Counted from the stretch's first letter, positions 1 through 7,951 are shown. The stretch: DNA of 49,584 bases from Tannerella sp. (GCA_031285565.1 JAITVY010000052.1:1-49584); one strand, 5' to 3'. The notes: generated from the letters alone by a model not told the origin. Numbers and translations: made by a program.

Positions 1-116
1 TATACTTTTTGATTTGCCACTCGGACGTTTTATTCGAGGTTTATTTTATTATTCTTCAACATTTTAGATCTTCTCTTTCATTCTATCCTTTTTATACCTT
101 TTGATCTTCCCCCTGT

Positions 117-150
117 ACATTGTCAATTCTCAATTGTCCATTGTCAATTA
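117..150. repeat. Short CAATTGT/ATTGTCAATT low-complexity repeat
   Basis: Three overlapping copies of an ATTGTCAATT-like word sit just before a terminator hairpin. Such short imperfect repeats at gene ends recur elsewhere in this window. No function can be assigned. Confidence 0.45.
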
Positions 151-151
151 A

Positions 152-177
152 AAAATCCCCTTTAGGGATTTTGTTTT
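152..177 (+). terminator. Rho-independent terminator
   Basis: Stem AAAATCCC (152-159) pairs with GGGATTTT (165-172) across a 5-nt loop and is followed by GTTTT. No gene upstream in the window uses it, so it likely ends a transcript entering from the left. Confidence 0.65.
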
Positions 178-288
178 GTGCTGATATAAAAATATACACT
201 TTAATTCAATAGAATTAACTAAACAAAAGCCATTGCAAATAAGTTATTTAAGATCAATGCAATAATATTAACAAAAACACAAAGAACT

Positions 289-1674
289 ATGTCAAGCATT
301 AAAACAGTAAATCCGGCCACTAACGAATTAGTGAAAGAATATCCGGAAATGTCATCACAACAGATTGACGGGATTTTAGGACAAGCAGATAAAGCATTTA
401 AAGAGTGGCGCAAAGTCTCTTTTGCTGAAAGAGCCAAATTGATTCATAAAGTAGCGCAGATTATGCTGGATCGTAAAGAAGAGTTAGCTAAAATCTGTGC
501 TTTGGAAATGGGTAAGATTGTGAAAGAAGGAGTTGCAGAAGTTGAAATATGCGCTGGTATTTTCAATTATTATGCAGATAATGCAGAAAAACTACTGGCC
601 GATCAACCATTGCAGACACCACATGGAAAAGCAATTTTAACGCACGTACCTATTGGTGTAATCCTCAGTGTCCAACCCTGGAACTTCCCGTTCTACCAGA
701 TCACCCGTTCGGTTGCTCCCAATATAATGGCCGGAAATACGGTGGTATTGAAACATGCCTCCAATGTGCCGCAGGCAGCCGAGACAATGGAAAAAATATT
801 TGCCGATGCAGGAGCGCCCAAAGGTGTATATACCAACCTTTTCATCCCTGGTTCAAAAATATCCGAACTATTGAACGATCCGCGTATAAAAGGCGCATCC
901 CTGACAGGTAGCGAACCAGCCGGTTCGAGCTTTGCATCAACGGCAGGAAAGAATGTAATAAAATCAACACTGGAACTGGGTGGCAGCGATCCATTTATCG
1001 TAATGCCCGATGCCGACCTTGATAAAGCAGTAGAAACTGCCGTGAACGGAAGATTATGGAATGCCGGACAGGTTTGTGTTTCTCCGAAACGTATTATTGT
1101 TCCCGAATCTCTTTTTGATAAGTTTGTTGAAAATGCAAAAGTTTTATTTGAAAAGGCGAAAATCGGTGACCCATTAAATCCAGACACACAACTGGCGCCT
1201 TTAAGCAGTGTAAAAGCCCGCGAAGATGTAATCGCCCAGGTAGAAAAAGCAATACAACAAGGAGCAAAACTAATCACGGGTGGTAAACGAATTGATGGAC
1301 CGGGTGCATATATGCAGGCAACAATCCTTACCGGAATAAAAAAAGGCATGGATGCCTATGCTGAAGAAATTTTCGGTCCTGTATTGATGATCTATCCCGT
1401 AAAAGATATGGAACAAGCAATCGAACTGGCAAATGATACGAGGTATGGCCTGGGAGGTAGTGTATTCGGTACAGATACGGAAGAAGCTGTCAAAATTGCC
1501 CGTCGTATTGATACAGGTATGGTCTATATTAACCATGTAACCGGTATCGCTCCTGAACTACCATTCGGAGGTACCAAGAAATCAGGTTACGGACGCGAAC
1601 AATCGATTGAAGGAATGTACGAATTTGTAAATTCAAAACTGATCCGTGTAACAACACCTGATGCAGCGTACTGA
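289..1674 (+). CDS. NAD(P)-dependent succinate-semialdehyde dehydrogenase (ALDH family)
   Basis: This 461-residue protein is a full-length aldehyde dehydrogenase. It would oxidise succinate semialdehyde or a similar aldehyde to the acid with NAD(P)+ in the cytoplasm. Visible active-site residues are Asn132 in QPWNFPF, Lys155, the general base Glu229 in LELGGSD and the nucleophile Cys263 in GQVCVSPKR. The C-terminal EIFGPV and LPFGGTKKSGYGRE motifs are also present. Length and the YYADNAE/QPWNFPF pattern resemble the short GabD/Sad (YneI) group rather than the ~480-residue GabD. The ATG at 289 follows an A-rich leader. It appears monocistronic. Substrate specificity is inferred from similarity only. 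Confidence 0.9.
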   Translation: MSSIKTVNPATNELVKEYPEMSSQQIDGILGQADKAFKEWRKVSFAERAKLIHKVAQIMLDRKEELAKICALEMGKIVKEGVAEVEICAGIFNYYADNAEKLLADQPLQTPHGKAILTHVPIGVILSVQPWNFPFYQITRSVAPNIMAGNTVVLKHASNVPQAAETMEKIFADAGAPKGVYTNLFIPGSKISELLNDPRIKGASLTGSEPAGSSFASTAGKNVIKSTLELGGSDPFIVMPDADLDKAVETAVNGRLWNAGQVCVSPKRIIVPESLFDKFVENAKVLFEKAKIGDPLNPDTQLAPLSSVKAREDVIAQVEKAIQQGAKLITGGKRIDGPGAYMQATILTGIKKGMDAYAEEIFGPVLMIYPVKDMEQAIELANDTRYGLGGSVFGTDTEEAVKIARRIDTGMVYINHVTGIAPELPFGGTKKSGYGREQSIEGMYEFVNSKLIRVTTPDAAY

Positions 1675-1739
1675 TGTTTAATTACATACAAGGAAAGCTG
1701 CAGGAATCAGGATGGTTCCTGTACCTTTTTGCTTTGTCA

Positions 1740-1820
1740 CCGGGGATTTACAATCCCCGGTCTATATCTACCAGATTTAAAATCCGGATAATAACACACA
1801 ACAGGATTGCAAATCCTGTT
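1740..1820. repeat. Three REP-like palindromes in tandem
   Basis: Three short palindromes share a GGATTnnnAATCC-type core. They are CCGGGGATT-TAC-AATCCCCGG (1740-1760), CCAGATTT-A-AAATCCGG (1771-1787, one mismatch) and AACAGGATT-GCA-AATCCTGTT (1800-1820). Centres are about 30 bp apart. The loops and the core resemble REP/BIME-like units. The 64-codon frame running through them is not a credible gene. Confidence 0.6.
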
Positions 1821-1869
1821 GAACAAGACAATCCCTTTCCTCTAAAAAAGTCAATTACAATTTTCTGAT

Positions 1870-1877
1870 TACCTTTG
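1870..1877 (+). promoter_or_regulatory. Candidate -7 box (TACCTTTG)
   Basis: TACCTTTG matches the Bacteroidota -7 consensus TAnnTTTG and lies 25 bp before the ATG of the double GNAT gene. No convincing -33 TTG is visible at the usual spacing. Confidence 0.45.
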
Positions 1878-1902
1878 CATAAATTGATCATGGTTAACAA
1901 TT

Positions 1903-2922
1903 ATGCAAACGATTTTATATACGAATGGAGAGCATCCTGATTTCGTATCTCTTTGTCAGCAGTTAGATAATGACCTGAATGAAATATGCGGAAAAGAAAA
2001 ACAGGAAGAATGTTACAATCAATATAACACATTAAAGGATATTCATGATGTCTGGATTGCATATGAAAACAATACTCCTGTAGGCTGTGCTGCATTCAAA
2101 CAATATGAAAAGAATATAGCCGAAGTAAAAAGAGTATTCGTCAAACCCGGATACCGGGGAAAAGGCATATCAAAAGGATTAATGAAAGCATTGGAAGAAA
2201 AAGCACTGGAAAGTGGGTTCAATACCCTAATACTGGAAACCGGGAAACTTCTTCATGCAGCAATTCACCTTTACCTTAAAACCGGATATACCATTATCGA
2301 GAATTACGGACAATACAAAAATATTCCTGAGTCAATCTGTATGCAAAAAAGTTTAAGTCAAATGCAATTCAATACATTCCCTGTGTTACGGACAGAGAGG
2401 TTGTCACTGATTGAGATCAACCAATCCCATCTTTCTGATTATCTTGAAATATTCAAAGACGAAAATGTCACAAAATATTATAATATAACACCTCTGAAAG
2501 AACAGGAAGAGGCACAAAAATACCTCGACTGGTTCAAATCCCGGTTCGACTCCGGAGCAGGAATCCGATGGGGTATCAGTCTCAAAGATAAAAAGGGTAT
2601 TATCGGAACTGCCGGATTCAATAATTACCAAAAGAATCACAAAGCAAATCTTGGATACGATTTGCATATTGATTACTGGAATAAAGGATATATCACGGAA
2701 GCCCTCGGTGAAATCCTGAAGTTTGGCTTTACAATACTTGAAATAAACCGGGTCGAAGCAGAAGTAATGCAGGGAAATATTGCATCCGAAAAAGTACTGC
2801 ACAAACTGGGTTTTAAAAAGGAAGGCATCTTAAGGGAATGGATGTACTGGAATAATAATCATTACGATATTACCATGTTCTCCCTATTAAAAAAAGAGCA
2901 TGCTTCCTTTATACCCCGCTAA
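1903..2922 (+). CDS. Two-domain GNAT N-acetyltransferase
   Basis: The 339-residue product carries two acetyl-CoA-dependent GNAT domains. The N-terminal one (about 1-150) has the acetyl-CoA loop in VKPGYRGKGISKGLMKALEE. The C-terminal one (about 155-335) is RimJ/RimL-like, with YWNKGYITEALGEILKFGF and the typical GNIASEKVLHKLGFKKEGILRE ending. Each half is the length of a stand-alone enzyme, so this is a fusion of two different GNAT subfamilies. Substrates cannot be told; the RimJ/L half suggests a protein N-terminus or an antibiotic-like amine. It is convergent with the FabH-like gene, with stops 22 bp apart. Confidence 0.85.
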   Translation: MQTILYTNGEHPDFVSLCQQLDNDLNEICGKEKQEECYNQYNTLKDIHDVWIAYENNTPVGCAAFKQYEKNIAEVKRVFVKPGYRGKGISKGLMKALEEKALESGFNTLILETGKLLHAAIHLYLKTGYTIIENYGQYKNIPESICMQKSLSQMQFNTFPVLRTERLSLIEINQSHLSDYLEIFKDENVTKYYNITPLKEQEEAQKYLDWFKSRFDSGAGIRWGISLKDKKGIIGTAGFNNYQKNHKANLGYDLHIDYWNKGYITEALGEILKFGFTILEINRVEAEVMQGNIASEKVLHKLGFKKEGILREWMYWNNNHYDITMFSLLKKEHASFIPR

Positions 2923-2941
2923 ACAAAACTCCCGTTTAAGC

Positions 2942-2966
2942 AAATCAACGCATTAACAAATCAACG
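2942..2966. repeat. AAATCAACG repeat at the fabH-like 3' end
   Basis: AAATCAACG at 2942-2950 and AACAAATCAACG at 2955-2966 overlap the stop of the FabH-like gene. The same AACAAATCAACG word recurs at 4691-4702, beside the stop of the HAD gene. Confidence 0.5.
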
Positions 2967-3931
2967 TTATTACGCAAACATATCCCGGCACACGTCAACC
3001 CTCCGCCAAACCCAATAAGCAACAGATTGTCCCCGGGTTTGATCTTTCCCGATACAAGAGCGTTATACCACGCAATAGGAATAGATGCAGCCGAAGTGTT
3101 GCCATAGAGCTTGATACTTTCTATACATTTATCCATTGGTACATCCAGTTCCCTGCAGACTGCCTCCAATATCCGTATATTGGCGCTGTGAGGAATCAGG
3201 AAATCAATATCATCCGGTGTCATATGATTTGCAGCTACCAGTTCACGTATCTTCTTTATCAAAGTTGAAACAGCCCACTTAAATACGACTCGTCCGTTTT
3301 GATGCAATTTATTATCAGGAATAATCTGCTGTCCGTTAATCGTTGCCGGACCGTTTGATAAATATAAATCCTTACCATATGAGCCATCAGTGTCGGTAAC
3401 CGCATTGAAAATATGATTATCTACACTCGCCTCTACAATTACGGCGCCTGCCCCGTCTCCAAACAAAATACATGAACTCCTGTCCGAAAAGTCCGTCACC
3501 TTCGAAAGTGTTTCAGCGCCAATAACTAATATTTTTCGGTGGGTCTGGGCAGCAATTAACCCTTTGGCAAGAATAATTCCGTATACAAACCCTCCGCATG
3601 CAGCAGATATATCCATACATCCGGCATTTTGAATATTAAATGCTGCCTGTACCCGGCTGGCAACACTTGGTAATGTCTGGTCGGGAGTACTGGTTGCCAC
3701 AATAATGAAATCAATATCCCCCAGGTCCTTATTACAATCTTCTTCCAGCGACCTGACAGCTTTTATACACAAATCACTGGTATACTCATTTTCTGATACG
3801 AAAAAACGCCTTTCTATTCCTGTCCTCTCTTTAATCCACTGGTCTGAAGTATCTAAATAAGTTTCAAAATAAGAATTTGTGATTTCTCTTTCAGGATGAT
3901 ATATTCCAATAGAATTGATAGATGCATTCAT
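2945..3931 (-). CDS. 3-oxoacyl-ACP synthase III family protein (KAS III, FabH-like)
   Basis: The 328-residue protein is a full-length KAS III. It should condense an acyl-CoA starter with malonyl-ACP or carry out a related acyl transfer. The catalytic triad is visible: Cys112 in SAACGGFVYG, His248 in IPHSANIRI and Asn278 in YGNTSAASI. The GFGGGLTCAG C-terminal motif is also intact. It lies just downstream of a same-strand TetR gene, and an operator-like palindrome identical in its arms to one upstream of that TetR gene sits in its promoter region. This points to ligand-controlled expression, so it may be a specialised paralog and not the housekeeping fabH. No other fatty-acid genes are adjacent. 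Confidence 0.9.
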   Translation of the reverse strand: MNASINSIGIYHPEREITNSYFETYLDTSDQWIKERTGIERRFFVSENEYTSDLCIKAVRSLEEDCNKDLGDIDFIIVATSTPDQTLPSVASRVQAAFNIQNAGCMDISAACGGFVYGIILAKGLIAAQTHRKILVIGAETLSKVTDFSDRSSCILFGDGAGAVIVEASVDNHIFNAVTDTDGSYGKDLYLSNGPATINGQQIIPDNKLHQNGRVVFKWAVSTLIKKIRELVAANHMTPDDIDFLIPHSANIRILEAVCRELDVPMDKCIESIKLYGNTSAASIPIAWYNALVSGKIKPGDNLLLIGFGGGLTCAGICLRNNVDLLMR

Positions 3932-3967
3932 TATATATAAAATTTCATTATTAAATCGCCTTACTTA

Positions 3968-3983
3968 TACTTATTAGTAAGTA
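3968..3983. promoter_or_regulatory. TetR operator candidate upstream of fabH-like gene
   Basis: TACTTA-TTAG-TAAGTA is a perfect 6-bp-arm inverted repeat lying 37 bp before the ATG of the FabH-like gene and just after the tetR stop. The arms and the last two spacer bases match a second copy at 4569-4584, in front of tetR. Confidence 0.75.
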
Positions 3984-4004
3984 AGCAGCAGGTGTAAAAA
4001 AATA

Positions 4005-4550
4005 TCAAATATTCAGCAAACTGTTCTGAATAGAGGTATAAACCTCTTTTTTAAGTACTTTATTCATTAATAACGCTGACAATAGCGCCGCATGTATCAT
4101 ATATGCTTTTGCCCTGAACGTTTCATCAAATTTGAATTCGCCGCTCCCCTTTCCTTTTGCTAATAAGTCGGAAAGCCAATCAATAATAGTCTCAACTAAT
4201 CGCTGCAGTTCTTCCTGCATATTCTCCGGAAGCGTATTAAAAGAAGGCGACAAGGCTCCCACAATGCATGTCCAATTTTTATTTATAAAACCATCGTGCA
4301 TCGTAATATAATTTACCAATTGCTCACGGGCAGTCAATTCCTTCCATGAATCAATCCGTTCATTAAAAGCTACCAAATTCCTTTTAATAACTTCAACCCC
4401 GAGATCGCCTTTTGACGGAAAATAATAATGTATCGCAGCATTCTTGATATTTAGCTGTTTAGATATATCGGCATAGCTAAAAGCATTATATCCTACCGTC
4501 CTGATAAGGTCGTTCGCCAGGCTTATTATCTCACTCCGGGTATCTTTCAT
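4005..4550 (-). CDS. TetR/AcrR family transcriptional regulator
   Basis: The N-terminal helix-turn-helix (about residues 3-50) contains the motif SYADISKQLNIKNAAIHYYFPSK, typical of TetR regulators. The remaining ~135 residues form the usual helical ligand/dimer domain, whose ligand cannot be read. I prefer the start MKDTRSEI at 4550; an in-frame ATG at 4565 would add five residues (MYICC). A TACTTA-N4-TAAGTA palindrome starts 4-19 bp upstream of these starts and recurs before the downstream FabH-like gene. The protein is therefore very likely an autorepressor that also controls the FabH-like gene. Confidence 0.88.
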   Translation of the reverse strand: MKDTRSEIISLANDLIRTVGYNAFSYADISKQLNIKNAAIHYYFPSKGDLGVEVIKRNLVAFNERIDSWKELTAREQLVNYITMHDGFINKNWTCIVGALSPSFNTLPENMQEELQRLVETIIDWLSDLLAKGKGSGEFKFDETFRAKAYMIHAALLSALLMNKVLKKEVYTSIQNSLLNI

Positions 4551-4568
4551 GCAGCAAATATACAAATT

Positions 4569-4584
4569 TACTTAGTAGTAAGTA
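4569..4584. promoter_or_regulatory. TetR operator candidate upstream of tetR
   Basis: TACTTA-GTAG-TAAGTA is a perfect 6-bp-arm inverted repeat immediately upstream of the tetR start, placed for autorepression. It shares both arms and the AG spacer bases with the copy at 3968-3983. Confidence 0.75.
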
Positions 4585-4690
4585 TAATTATCCGGTTATT
4601 TTTTAATCTGAGACTCATCAGGCAATCCAAACCAAGCTCAATAACACCCGGCAAACAACAATATAATACAGCTTGACGCCTAAACGCTTT

Positions 4691-4734
4691 AACAAATCAA
4701 CGGATACACGAATTCACACATCAACGCATCAATA
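4691..4734. repeat. AACAAATCAACG repeats at HAD gene 3' end
   Basis: AACAAATCAACG (4691-4702) and the related ACATCAACGCATCAATA (about 4718-4734) surround the stop of the HAD gene. This echoes the repeats over the end of the FabH-like gene; both proteins consequently end in similar residues (DLLMR and GVLMR). Confidence 0.5.
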
Positions 4735-5368
4735 CCCCTAAATTGTTAATGATTTTAATATGTGGATAAACAGCCAGTTCGGTTTCAGTTGTAGCGCCGG
4801 TAGTAACTCCTATAAAATCAACACCGGCATTCAATGCAGTCTCTGCATCTACTACACTATCACCAATGTATAAAGTCTGTTTTCGGGTAACATTCAATCG
4901 ATCCATTGCTACCAGTAAACCTTCCGGGTCAGGTTTATGACGGGAAACATCTTCACCCCCAATAATAATATCAAAAACAGCTGCCGGAGCGTTTTCTTCC
5001 AGAAAACTTTTAATCCGGTAAGTATATTTTGTTGATACGATACCTGTTTTTAAACCCTTTTCCCTTAACGACTCAATAACAGGCAGCGTCTCCGGGAATA
5101 AAAAGGTATTCCCATTCATATACACATCTGCTTCTTTTACATATTCTTTCCTCATCATTATCAACCGGTCCATATTTTCTATACCGGTTAGAATTGAAAA
5201 AGAATCTTCCAATGGTTTACCTATAGTACGTTTAATATCCTCATCTTCTACATCATGATATTCATGACGTTGCAAGACGTTCTGGAAACACATCACAATG
5301 CCTCGGGAAGAATCGGCAAGTGTATAATCAAAATCAAATAAAACTGCAGAATAATCCATAACTCTCAT
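4721..5368 (-). CDS. HAD-superfamily phosphatase (phosphoglycolate phosphatase-like)
   Basis: The 215-residue protein has all four HAD motifs. Motif I is LFDFDYTLADSS with Asp12 as nucleophile and Asp14. Motif II is GIVSTK, motif III is the lysine in HKPDPEG, and motif IV is GDSVVDAETA. A helical C1 cap of about 65 residues follows motif I. The architecture is that of the Gph/PpaX phosphoglycolate or pyrophosphate phosphatases, acting on small phosphorylated metabolites in the cytoplasm. The start could also be the second Met (5359), directly before DYSAVLFDFD. The exact substrate is unknown. Confidence 0.85.
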   Translation of the reverse strand: MRVMDYSAVLFDFDYTLADSSRGIVMCFQNVLQRHEYHDVEDEDIKRTIGKPLEDSFSILTGIENMDRLIMMRKEYVKEADVYMNGNTFLFPETLPVIESLREKGLKTGIVSTKYTYRIKSFLEENAPAAVFDIIIGGEDVSRHKPDPEGLLVAMDRLNVTRKQTLYIGDSVVDAETALNAGVDFIGVTTGATTETELAVYPHIKIINNLGVLMR

Positions 5369-5528
5369 TTGTGCATCTCTCTTTTATCCTTCAAATTTAC
5401 GAATAAAAGATGCTATTTCATAAATAATGACAATCAGAAGTCCATAAAAGCAATGATTAATGGTTAGTGATAATTCAATACATTCAATTGACTCAATCAA
5501 TTCAGTTTATTCGGTTCTTACATTAATT

Positions 5529-5563
5529 CTACTTACTACCAACTACTTGCTACTAACTACTTA
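5529..5563. repeat. ACTTACTA/ACTACTTA low-complexity repeat
   Basis: Degenerate direct repeats of ACTACTT(A/G) and ACTAACT run into the stop codon of the EamA gene. They resemble the short repeats found at other gene ends in this window. Confidence 0.45.
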
Positions 5564-6415
5564 TTTCCCTTTGCGTTTCCAGTCCACCCCTATCGTAGCC
5601 CCCATACTTGCAAAGACCACACACACTATTGCAATCCATTGTTTTAACAAAAGTATTTCGCCCAGAAATATCAGTCCGGAAAGCGCACCAAAAGCCGGTT
5701 GCAAGCTCTGAAGGACACTAAAAGTTTTAGCCGGCATCCACTTCAATGCAACAAGATCGAGTGAAAAAGGCAAAGCACTGGATAATATCCCCACTCCTAA
5801 TCCGAGAACAAGCAATCTTACATCCAGGTTATCCAAATCATGATAATAAAAGGCAAAGGGCAATGCAACCAGGGTGGCAAAACACATACCCACCGTTACA
5901 ATATCGGGACCTTTCACTTTCTTTGTCACCTCACCACCAATAACAATATATAATGCCCAAAGTAATCCGGCGGCAAAAACAAATAGTAGCCCTACTATAT
6001 CGACACTGTCACCATCCCACGGGACAATCAGTATGATACCTATTCCTGCCAGGATTGCCCAGATGAAATCAGACATCTTCCTTGATGTTAATAGTGCAAG
6101 TCCCAGAGGACCAATAAATTCCACCGTTACGCCCAATCCAAGTGGTATACGCTGGATGCCGAAATAGAATAAAAGAATCATCGCTCCAATAGTAAAGCCA
6201 TAAGCTAATGAGTAGGTCCATTCTTTACGCCTGAATTTCCATATCCTTGGACGATTTATTATGGCAAGTGCTATACCGGCAAAACCAAGCCGGAGCGTAC
6301 TTGTACCCGCCGGCCCCAATATCGGGAAAAGATATTTGGCAATGGATGCTCCGCCTTGCATACTTATCATTGACAAGAATACAGCAGGTATTGCCCATTT
6401 TTTTGTTTTTGCCAT
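5561..6415 (-). CDS. EamA/DMT-family transporter (RhtA-like)
   Basis: The 284-residue protein is almost entirely hydrophobic, with about ten predicted membrane segments arranged as two EamA repeats. Features such as PLGLGVTVEFIGPLGLAL and SSALPFSLDLVALKWMPAKTFSVLQSLQPAFGALSGLIFLGE resemble RhtA, the threonine/homoserine exporter. It should be an inner-membrane exporter of amino acids or similar small molecules. It ends in a basic cytoplasmic tail (DWKRKGK). It is one of three EamA-family genes in this window; they are not close copies of each other. Confidence 0.87.
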   Translation of the reverse strand: MAKTKKWAIPAVFLSMISMQGGASIAKYLFPILGPAGTSTLRLGFAGIALAIINRPRIWKFRRKEWTYSLAYGFTIGAMILLFYFGIQRIPLGLGVTVEFIGPLGLALLTSRKMSDFIWAILAGIGIILIVPWDGDSVDIVGLLFVFAAGLLWALYIVIGGEVTKKVKGPDIVTVGMCFATLVALPFAFYYHDLDNLDVRLLVLGLGVGILSSALPFSLDLVALKWMPAKTFSVLQSLQPAFGALSGLIFLGEILLLKQWIAIVCVVFASMGATIGVDWKRKGK

Positions 6416-6514
6416 ATCACTCCGGTTCTTCCTGCAAATATCTAACTTTTGTTAGAAATATAACAAAAGATAAGGGAAAAAGACAATTGACTATTGAGAA
6501 TGTAAAAAAACAAG

Positions 6515-6638
6515 TCGTCATATCGACAAAGTGGAGACATCGCATAAGTACAAAGGCGATTTGGTTATGATCGATTTGCGCTCTGCTTCAATTGCTGCTA
6601 TGCAGCAAACGTTGTTTCTCATTTCATTAGGATGACGA
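6515..6638. repeat. MITE-like remnant with TCGTCAT/ATGACGA ends
   Basis: A 124-bp non-coding stretch begins with TCGTCAT (6515-6521) and ends with its exact complement ATGACGA (6632-6638). The inner left end reads ATCGACAAAGTGGAGACATCGC. This resembles the widespread GTCATTTCGAC..GTGGAGAAATC-type intergenic element of Bacteroidota. It also contains a hairpin, TTGCTGC-TAT-GCAGCAA, at 6592-6608. Identity as a mobile element is inferred. Confidence 0.45.
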
Positions 6639-6711
6639 GATATTTTCGGTACAATACAATATTACAAGATCAGGTACCCGAACGCAAACAAAAAAATACG
6701 GATCATTATCA

Positions 6712-7179
6712 TCACCTGCTCAACATCACAGTCACCTGAAAATCACCTGCCCACGGATCACCTGCCATCAGGTTCTCACGAAGTAGTAACAGATAATCCC
6801 CTTTTACAGGAAGGCCGTAAGAGATATCCTTTCCGAATGGACCATCCATTTGACCATCAGGCATTACAATTTGCGAAAACCGGATATTTGCCATTGAATC
6901 TTTTGATGTAATCATTCCCGTCATCCGGGTATAATCTCCCGAAGGAAATCGAAGATTGATACCTTGATCTGCCTGCTTATATATTTGTACGGTTGCTTTT
7001 CCGTTTTGTATATCCAACAGAATGGTATCCGAATCAGACAGATGAAGAACAGGATCTTGTACCGACTTTGTCTGAATAGTATCATTTGTTGTTGCTACTG
7101 ACTCTGTTTTTCTTTGTAAATTAGTACATGAGTAAGCCAATAGACATACCAGAGAAATTGGAACTATAGATTTAAACAT
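6712..7179 (-). CDS. Small lipoprotein of unknown function
   Basis: Starting at MFKSIVPIS (7179), the protein has a short signal peptide ending in the lipobox-like LLAYSC, so it should be a lipoprotein of about 155 residues. An ATG two codons upstream (7185) is also possible. The mature part is beta-rich and has no family I recognise; the middle reads GINLRFPSGDYTRMTGMITSKDSMA. It is encoded alone, downstream of the cysteine hydrolase and on the same strand. A 10-bp inverted repeat lies in its leader. Confidence 0.7.
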   Translation of the reverse strand: MFKSIVPISLVCLLAYSCTNLQRKTESVATTNDTIQTKSVQDPVLHLSDSDTILLDIQNGKATVQIYKQADQGINLRFPSGDYTRMTGMITSKDSMANIRFSQIVMPDGQMDGPFGKDISYGLPVKGDYLLLLRENLMAGDPWAGDFQVTVMLSR

Positions 7180-7191
7180 AGTCATATGATT

Positions 7192-7227
7192 ATTGTTTTA
7201 TGATGATTAGTCCAATAATAAAACAAT
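7192..7227. promoter_or_regulatory. Inverted repeat in lipoprotein gene leader
   Basis: ATTGTTTTAT (7192-7201) and ATAAAACAAT (7218-7227) are perfect 10-bp complements separated by 16 bp, starting 7-13 bp upstream of the lipoprotein start codon. It could be an operator or a leader hairpin. Confidence 0.45.
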
Positions 7228-7373
7228 CAATCAACCACTTTGTTGCCAATTAGCATACTAAAAAAATGTGATTTTAGTTGCTAGGCCAAAGCATTCTGAA
7301 TAACCAATATCGAAAACTTTTGGATGTCACAAACTAACGGTTGAGACATTCAACTTCTTCAATCAGCAAGCTC

Positions 7374-7913
7374 CTAAATATAGTCTCTTGCAGTAGTAAC
7401 AGTTGAATAAAAATAAGCCAGCGCAGCCAGAAAAGCATTATGAACCTCGTGTGCTTTTACTGTTTCTCCACTTACGACCAGTGTCCGGGTAGCACAAGCA
7501 TCAGCAATCAACGTACAATTAAATCCGTAATCCTTAGCTGCCCTCACTGTTGCGTCGACACACATATGCGTCATCATACCACAAACAACCAGTTCGGTTA
7601 TTCCTTCGGAGCGGAGATAATCGAGAAGATCAGTTTCGCGGAAACTGTTTGGATAATGTTTGATGATAACTTTCTCTTCATGTAGCGGAGCCACATTCGG
7701 ATGTATTTCAGCCCCCTTTGTGTCAGGGATGAAAAAGGTGGAGCTGGGTCGGGTAGACAGGTGCTGAATATGTACGACAGGCAGATTCTGCTGCCTGAAC
7801 AGTGTCAATATTTCTTTTGCATTAAGGCTTGCTTCCAGACTACCTTCTAAAGTATTCGAACCTCCTTCGAAATAATCGTTTTGTATATCTATGAGTAATA
7901 AAGCTTTTTTCAT
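7374..7913 (-). CDS. Isochorismatase-family cysteine hydrolase
   Basis: This 179-residue protein has the complete isochorismatase-like catalytic triad: Asp9 in LLIDIQNDYF, Lys85 in VIIKHYPNSF and Cys118 in GMMTHMCVDATVRAAKDYGF. Members hydrolyse small amides or vinyl ethers (nicotinamidase, N-carbamoylsarcosine amidase and isochorismatase types). The Cys makes it an amidase-type member, but the substrate cannot be deduced. The protein is soluble and cytoplasmic. It lies 38 bp downstream of the tandem LuxR genes on the same strand and could be co-transcribed with them. Confidence 0.9.
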   Translation of the reverse strand: MKKALLLIDIQNDYFEGGSNTLEGSLEASLNAKEILTLFRQQNLPVVHIQHLSTRPSSTFFIPDTKGAEIHPNVAPLHEEKVIIKHYPNSFRETDLLDYLRSEGITELVVCGMMTHMCVDATVRAAKDYGFNCTLIADACATRTLVVSGETVKAHEVHNAFLAALAYFYSTVTTARDYI

Positions 7914-7951
7914 ATTATTTCCTCTGTAATATTATCTTTTTGAATAGTCAC

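Larger units (their letters stand above)
1..288. other. Intergenic spacer at window start
   Basis: No gene is supported here. The spacer holds a low-complexity stretch at about 117-150, made of overlapping copies of ATTGTCAATT/CAATTGT. A hairpin terminator at 152-177 follows, then an AT-rich leader up to the ATG at 289. The terminator probably closes a plus-strand gene lying left of the window. Confidence 0.6.

Noticed and set aside
1674..1868. 64-codon plus-strand frame after the aldehyde dehydrogenase
   Set aside because: It runs straight through three REP-like palindromes, has no family resemblance, and starts on the stop of the preceding gene; it is an accident of the repeats.
5529..5563. 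ACTTACTA repeats as a third TetR operator
   Set aside because: They share the half-site word with the TACTTA-N4-TAAGTA operators but lack the inverted partner arm at the right spacing; they are direct low-complexity repeats.
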